A DNA stretch of 37,587 bases from Burkholderiaceae bacterium (GTDB lineage Bacteria > Pseudomonadota > Gammaproteobacteria > Burkholderiales > Burkholderiaceae_C), in assembly GCA_019751915.1 (NCBI GenBank), contig JAIEMS010000028.1, forward strand, positions 1-37,587, written 5' to 3'. Both the position numbers and the translations under genes were made by a program. Shown in pieces: positions 34,377 through 37,587 of the stretch (its first letter is position 1; each line of letters opens with the position of its first letter). The notes below the pieces were generated by a model that was given only the letters and a program-made list of their open reading frames with translations, was not told where the DNA came from and searched no databases.

Positions 34377-35318
34377 TCAATGGGAGCGGTTGACCACCGT
34401 GGTCGCCAGCGCCGCCAGCGCGCGGGTATCGGGCAGGCCAGTGGTCACGAGCGCGGCCAGTGCTTGATCGCGCAGTGCTTGGGCATGGGCTTGGGCGCGC
34501 TCTAACCCCAAGAGCGAAACATAGGTTGGCTTGTCGTGTGCGGCATCTTTGCCAGCGGTTTTGCCCAGTGTGGCAGCGTCGGCGGTGACATCCAGAATGT
34601 CATCGACGACCTGAAACGCCAGCCCCAGCGCAGCACCATAGGTCGATAAACCTTCCAGCACCGCAGCATCGGCATGGCCGCTGGCCGCGCCCATCAACAC
34701 GCTGCCTTGCAACAGGGCACCTGTTTTCAGGCGGTGCATGTGGCGCAATTGCGCCTCGTTCAGCGCCACGCCCACACTCGCCAAATCAATCGCTTGGCCG
34801 CCTGCCATGCCTGCCGAGCCTGCGGCCCGCGCGAGCAACCGGCACAGCCGCGCTTGCACGCCAGCAGGAATGGCGCTGTCGTCGGGCGTGAGCAGCTCAA
34901 AGGCCAGCGCTTGCAGGGCATCGCCGGCCAGCAGCGCTTGCGCTTGACCAAACTGCACATGCACGGTGGGTTTGCCCCGGCGCAGTACGTCGTTGTCCAT
35001 GCAGGGCATATCGTCGTGAACCAACGAATACGCATGAATCAACTCAACGGCACAGGCGGCGCGCAGCGCTGCGTCGTTGTAGCTGGCGCGCAGCGCAGCA
35101 TCGGGGCCATCGGCACTCGCCACTGCCTCGCGCGCGGCCAGCACCAGCAGTGGCCGCAAACGCTTGCCGCCATCGAGCACGGCATAGCGCATGGCCTCGC
35201 CCAAACCGGCAGGAGCATCCAGACCGACCCATTGCGACAAGGCCTGTTCAACCCGCGTTAAGTGCTGGCTGCTCCAGCCAGAAAAATCAAAAATCGGGGG
35301 GCGGGTATCAAGATTCAT
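34377..35318 (-). CDS. ispA: Farnesyl diphosphate synthase (geranyltranstransferase)
   Basis: Makes farnesyl diphosphate from dimethylallyl/geranyl and isopentenyl diphosphates. First aspartate-rich motif DDMPCMDND (the DDx4D form usual in bacteria), second motif DDILD, plus GGKRLRP and the KTGALL segment. Length is 313 residues from ATG 35318, whose A is the last base of the xseB stop (TGATG), a coupled arrangement. Operon with xseB and dxs is classical in proteobacteria. Confidence 0.96.
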   Translation of the reverse strand: MNLDTRPPIFDFSGWSSQHLTRVEQALSQWVGLDAPAGLGEAMRYAVLDGGKRLRPLLVLAAREAVASADGPDAALRASYNDAALRAACAVELIHAYSLVHDDMPCMDNDVLRRGKPTVHVQFGQAQALLAGDALQALAFELLTPDDSAIPAGVQARLCRLLARAAGSAGMAGGQAIDLASVGVALNEAQLRHMHRLKTGALLQGSVLMGAASGHADAAVLEGLSTYGAALGLAFQVVDDILDVTADAATLGKTAGKDAAHDKPTYVSLLGLERAQAHAQALRDQALAALVTTGLPDTRALAALATTVVNRSH

Positions 35319-35527
35319 CAATGCACCCACTTTGGCAAGTCATTTTGGTCGATGTGGTCTTGCATGGCTTGTAAATACTGGTGGCAAGCCTGCAATTGGT
35401 CCAACGGCCACTGGCCCGACTCCATGCGGCCCACCAGTTGCTCCAGTTCTTCCATCGCAGCTTCGTAGCTGACAGGATCGGCGGTCTTGGGTAGGGGCAT
35501 GGGAGTGGGCGCGTCCGCGAGAGTCAT
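35318..35527 (-). CDS. xseB: Exodeoxyribonuclease VII small subunit, divergent C-terminus
   Basis: Small subunit of exonuclease VII, which with XseA degrades single-stranded DNA. The helical core SYEAAMEELEQLVGRMESGQWPL matches the family. The second helix, usually ending in a conserved RLxxVEDQIKxL, reads QLQACHQYLQAMQDHIDQN here, and the protein closes with DLPKWVH. At 69 residues it is short, and the C-terminal half is atypical. ATG at 35527 (MTLADAPT) is used; a longer reading from 35566 is possible but lacks support. Confidence 0.85.
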   Translation of the reverse strand: MTLADAPTPMPLPKTADPVSYEAAMEELEQLVGRMESGQWPLDQLQACHQYLQAMQDHIDQNDLPKWVH

Positions 35528-35636
35528 AAAACCTTCAATTTTAGGCGCGATAGCCCGGCCCGACATGCCAGCGCCCAGACGGACTTAATACACGCATACG
35601 GCTTGCGGGAATGTGCCCAAAAATAACCCCACGTTC

Positions 35637-35683
35637 TATAATCCCATTTCCTGTGAACCGGCGCTCAGCCGGTTTATTTTTTT
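35637..35683 (+). promoter_or_regulatory. Promoter -10 element followed by an intrinsic-terminator hairpin upstream of the Rieske gene
   Basis: TATAAT at 35637-35642 is a consensus -10 element without a good -35. Just beyond it, AACCGGC (35656-35662) pairs with GCCGGTT (35668-35674) around a 5-nt loop, followed by a T-rich run to 35683. A transcript from this promoter would meet a terminator after about 30 nt, 50 nt before the Rieske start. This looks like attenuation or a short leader RNA. A second small hairpin (CTCC...GGAG, about 35703-35718) lies nearer the gene. Confidence 0.5.
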
Positions 35684-35736
35684 CTACCGCGCCTTGGGCG
35701 CATCTCCCTGTGGGGAGTCTTTAGGTCAGGTCACCC

Positions 35737-36876
35737 ATGTCTGATTTAAGTCTTCGACTGCAGCAGGCTGCAAGCCAACTACCAGTTTCAAGCTATTTCG
35801 ATGAGGCGCTCTTGCGGCGTGAGCAGGAACGACTCTTTCAATCCGGGCCCCGCTATCTGGGGCACCAATTGAGCGTGCCCGATCCGGGCGACTACTACGC
35901 ACTGCCGCAAGAAGGCCAAGGCCGGGCGTTGGTGCGCAATACCCAAGGGCAGGTCGAGCTGGTCTCTAACGTCTGCCGCCACCGCCAAGCCGTGATGCTC
36001 AAGGAGCGCGGTTCGCTGCAAAGCCAAGGCAAGGGGCACGCAGGGGGCAACATTGTTTGTCCGCTGCACCACTGGACGTACAGCCCCGGCGGCACCTTGT
36101 TGGGGGCACCGCACTTTGCCCACGATCCGTGCCTTAACCTGACCAACTACCCGCTGCGCGAGTGGAATGGCTTGCTGTTTGAAGACAATGGCCGCGACAT
36201 CGCTGCCGATTTGGCCGGTATGGGCCCGCGCACCGAACTGAGCTTTGAAGGCTACGCCTTTGACCGCGCTGAGTTGCACGAGTGCAACTACAACTGGAAG
36301 ACCTTTATCGAGGTCTATCTAGAGGACTACCACGTTGGCCCTTTCCACCCCGGACTGGGCAACTTTGTCACCTGCGACGACCTCAAGTGGGAGTTCCAGA
36401 AACAGTATTCGGTGCAGACCGTCGGTGTGGCCTCGACGTTTGGCAAACCCGGATCAGACGTTTACAAAAAGTGGCATGAAGTGCTGCTCAAATACCGCGA
36501 AGGCCGTATGCCCGAGCGCGGCGCAATTTGGCTGACGTACTACCCGCACATCATGGTCGAGTGGTATCCGCATGTGCTGACGGTCTCGACGCTGCACCCC
36601 ATCAGCACGACCAAAACGCTGAACATGGTGGAGTTTTACTACCCCGAAGAAATCGTAGCCTTCGAGCGCGAATTCGTCGAGGCCCAGCAAGCTGCCTACA
36701 TGGAGACCTGCATTGAGGACGACGAAATCGGCGAGCGCATGGACGAAGGCCGCAAGGCATTGTTAGCGCGCGGTGACAACGAAGTCGGCCCCTACCAAAG
36801 CCCGATGGAAGACGGCATGCAGCATTTTCACGAGTGGTACCGCGCCGCAATGGGCGAGGACGGCCCGACACGCTAA
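35737..36876 (+). CDS. Rieske aromatic ring-hydroxylating dioxygenase alpha-subunit family protein
   Basis: N-terminal Rieske [2Fe-2S] domain: CRHR (Cys 80, His 82) and CPLHHW (Cys 108, His 111). The 26-residue spacing is longer than usual because of a Gly/Gln-rich loop. The mononuclear iron domain has NWKTFIEVYLEDYHVGPFHPGL with His 199 and His 204. Length is 379 residues, typical of alpha-type subunits such as the choline/carnitine monooxygenase-like branch. No beta subunit, ferredoxin or reductase is adjacent, so partners must be encoded elsewhere. The substrate cannot be predicted. The ATG follows a hairpin-bearing leader. Confidence 0.93.
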   Translation: MSDLSLRLQQAASQLPVSSYFDEALLRREQERLFQSGPRYLGHQLSVPDPGDYYALPQEGQGRALVRNTQGQVELVSNVCRHRQAVMLKERGSLQSQGKGHAGGNIVCPLHHWTYSPGGTLLGAPHFAHDPCLNLTNYPLREWNGLLFEDNGRDIAADLAGMGPRTELSFEGYAFDRAELHECNYNWKTFIEVYLEDYHVGPFHPGLGNFVTCDDLKWEFQKQYSVQTVGVASTFGKPGSDVYKKWHEVLLKYREGRMPERGAIWLTYYPHIMVEWYPHVLTVSTLHPISTTKTLNMVEFYYPEEIVAFEREFVEAQQAAYMETCIEDDEIGERMDEGRKALLARGDNEVGPYQSPMEDGMQHFHEWYRAAMGEDGPTR

Positions 36877-36880
36877 CCCT

Positions 36881-36940
36881 TTTGCTATTAAAAATAGAGC
36901 ATCCAATGCTTGCCAAGCAAGCGCTGGATGCTTTTTTATT
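36881..36940 (+). repeat. Dispersed ~60-bp repeat, copy C
   Basis: GCTATTAAAAATAGAGC is followed by a long hairpin half and TTTTTT. It begins 5 nt after the Rieske gene stop. This copy shows how the second half of the family works as a transcription terminator. Confidence 0.75.
36899..36937 (+). terminator. Intrinsic terminator formed by repeat copy C
   Basis: The arms 36899-36913 and 36917-36931 pair over 15 positions with one mismatch around a CAA loop, followed by TTTTTT. It is placed 20 nt after the Rieske stop codon and is the strongest hairpin in the window. Confidence 0.93.
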
Positions 36941-37259
36941 CGAAAATCCAAAAAACAACGCCTTTTTTGCCTTCTGATGGACAGGATGCAAAGAAATCCG
37001 GGCTACCGCAATACCCTTGCAAAGGTGAAAAAGGGAGTGTACTTGGCTGGTGGTGCAGCAGGCACTTGCCTGTGGTGGTGGGCGGGGTGATCCGCCGCTT
37101 TGTAAGGGAAATTCCTACAAGGGCCGGAAAAAACCAGACAAGCAATCTAGTCCAACCCTGACTTAATTTTTGATTGGACTCAATTCACAATCCATTTCAC
37201 CGGATCACGCTAAAAAACATACAGCATGCAAACCGGGCCGAACTGAAAAGGATTGCACC

Positions 37260-37587
37260 ATGACCAACGAACAACTGCTTGCCGAAATTCGCGAAGCCAA
37301 CCTGACTTACCTGATGCTCGCACAGACACTGATTCGCCATGACAAGGCCGAGGCAGTTTTTCGTCTGGGCATGAACGAAGAGGCCGTCGATATTCTGGCA
37401 TCCCTGTCGCCAGCGCAAGTGATGAAATTGGCCTCTAGAAACACCCTTCTTTGCAGCTTCCGGGTCGATGACAACTTGGTGTGGAGCTTGCTCACCAACC
37501 ACAACACACCCAAGAAGGTCGGCAACGAAGCCACCAACACGCTGCATGCCAACATCCTTATGGCAAGTCGCGTCTCCGAAGTGCTCT
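37260..37587 (+). CDS. flhD: Flagellar transcriptional activator FlhD, 3'-truncated by window end
   Basis: FlhD combines with FlhC to form the FlhD4C2 master activator of flagellar genes. ATG at 37260 follows AAAAGGA. The visible 109 codons read MTNEQLLAEIREANLTYLML, continue through AQTLIRHDKAEAVFRLGM and close near ILMASRVSEVL, the family's usual sequence. The usual length is about 105-120 residues, so only the last few codons and stop lie outside. FlhC should follow. Presence of flhD suggests a motile organism; the family in betaproteobacteria is concentrated in Burkholderiales. Confidence 0.95.
   Translation, partial: MTNEQLLAEIREANLTYLMLAQTLIRHDKAEAVFRLGMNEEAVDILASLSPAQVMKLASRNTLLCSFRVDDNLVWSLLTNHNTPKKVGNEATNTLHANILMASRVSEVL

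Larger units (their letters stand above)
36877..37259. promoter_or_regulatory. flhD upstream region
   Basis: The 383-bp gap begins with copy C of the dispersed repeat, whose second half terminates the Rieske transcript. From 36945 on I see no gene. It contains CAGGCA/TGCCTG (37059-37072), GGCGG/CCGCC near 37081-37095, a near-palindrome at 37100-37120 (TTGTAAGG to CCTACAA) and an FNR-like site TTGAT-TGGA-CTCAA at 37170-37183 (9 of 10 consensus positions). Flagellar master operons are normally controlled by several regulators, so the symmetrical sites are plausible operators. No clear sigma-70 boxes were found. Confidence 0.45.

Noticed and set aside
36946..37090. Possible c-di-GMP (GEMM) riboswitch before flhD, from GATGCAAAG and CCGGGCTACCG
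   Set aside because: The first conserved half and the GAAA-capped stem in the right position are missing, and the pairing partners cannot be drawn.

Overview
The window reads as ordinary, gene-dense chromosome of a betaproteobacterium, most likely order Burkholderiales and family Comamonadaceae. This rests on family-level features: FlhD as flagellar master regulator, the xseB-ispA-dxs and cysS/accA/tilS/lysC groupings, Tol genes beside ybgC, a RibBA whose second domain has lost its zinc cysteines, and compact GC-rich genes with frequent 1-4 nt overlaps. I could not run a search, so the taxonomic call is inference.

Layout. 1-410: the 5' end of an IS3-type transposase orfA runs off the left edge, next to tRNA-Pro(GGG) and a 13-bp inverted repeat. 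412-4679: glnS (-), a small secreted Tyr/Pro/His-rich protein, aroQ and arfB (stop/start overlap), and a DODA-type dioxygenase (+). 4791-10403: six tightly packed minus-strand genes, in transcription order TPR/NTF2-like protein, L,D-transpeptidase, periplasmic cyclophilin, cytoplasmic cyclophilin, lpxH and mtfA; probably one envelope-related operon. 10617-15553: cysS, accA, tilS, lysC and tRNA-Ser(GCU), all plus. 15768-17204: a solitary ccoG behind a leader rich in inverted repeats. 17212-25919 (-): ferredoxin, ribBA, ribH, nusB, ybgC, tolQ, tolR, tolA, trhP and a MocR-type regulator. 25920-26293: an AT-rich intergenic region with duplicated DnaA-box-like motifs. 26294-27492 (-): a DUF427 protein and a Nudix hydrolase. 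27599-31156 (+): gshA, a UbiA-type prenyltransferase and the GTPase gene ylqF. 31208-35527 (-): an orphan TRAP substrate-binding protein and the isoprenoid operon xseB-ispA-dxs. 35737-36876 (+): a Rieske oxygenase alpha subunit. 37260 to the edge (+): the start of flhD.

Functional groups: cell envelope (tolQRA, ybgC, lpxH, L,D-transpeptidase, cyclophilins), translation (glnS, cysS, tilS, trhP, arfB, ylqF, two tRNAs), riboflavin (ribBA, ribH), isoprenoid (dxs, ispA), fatty-acid (accA), lysine/threonine-family (lysC), aromatic (aroQ) and glutathione (gshA) synthesis.

I see no phage, CRISPR array, toxin-antitoxin or defence system. The most unusual signals are non-coding: a ~60-bp dispersed repeat present about seven times (one copy encodes the signal peptide of a cyclophilin, another abuts the dxs start codon); a twice-repeated module of paired DnaA-box-like sites at 26033-26258; and stacked inverted repeats before ccoG, the Rieske gene and flhD.
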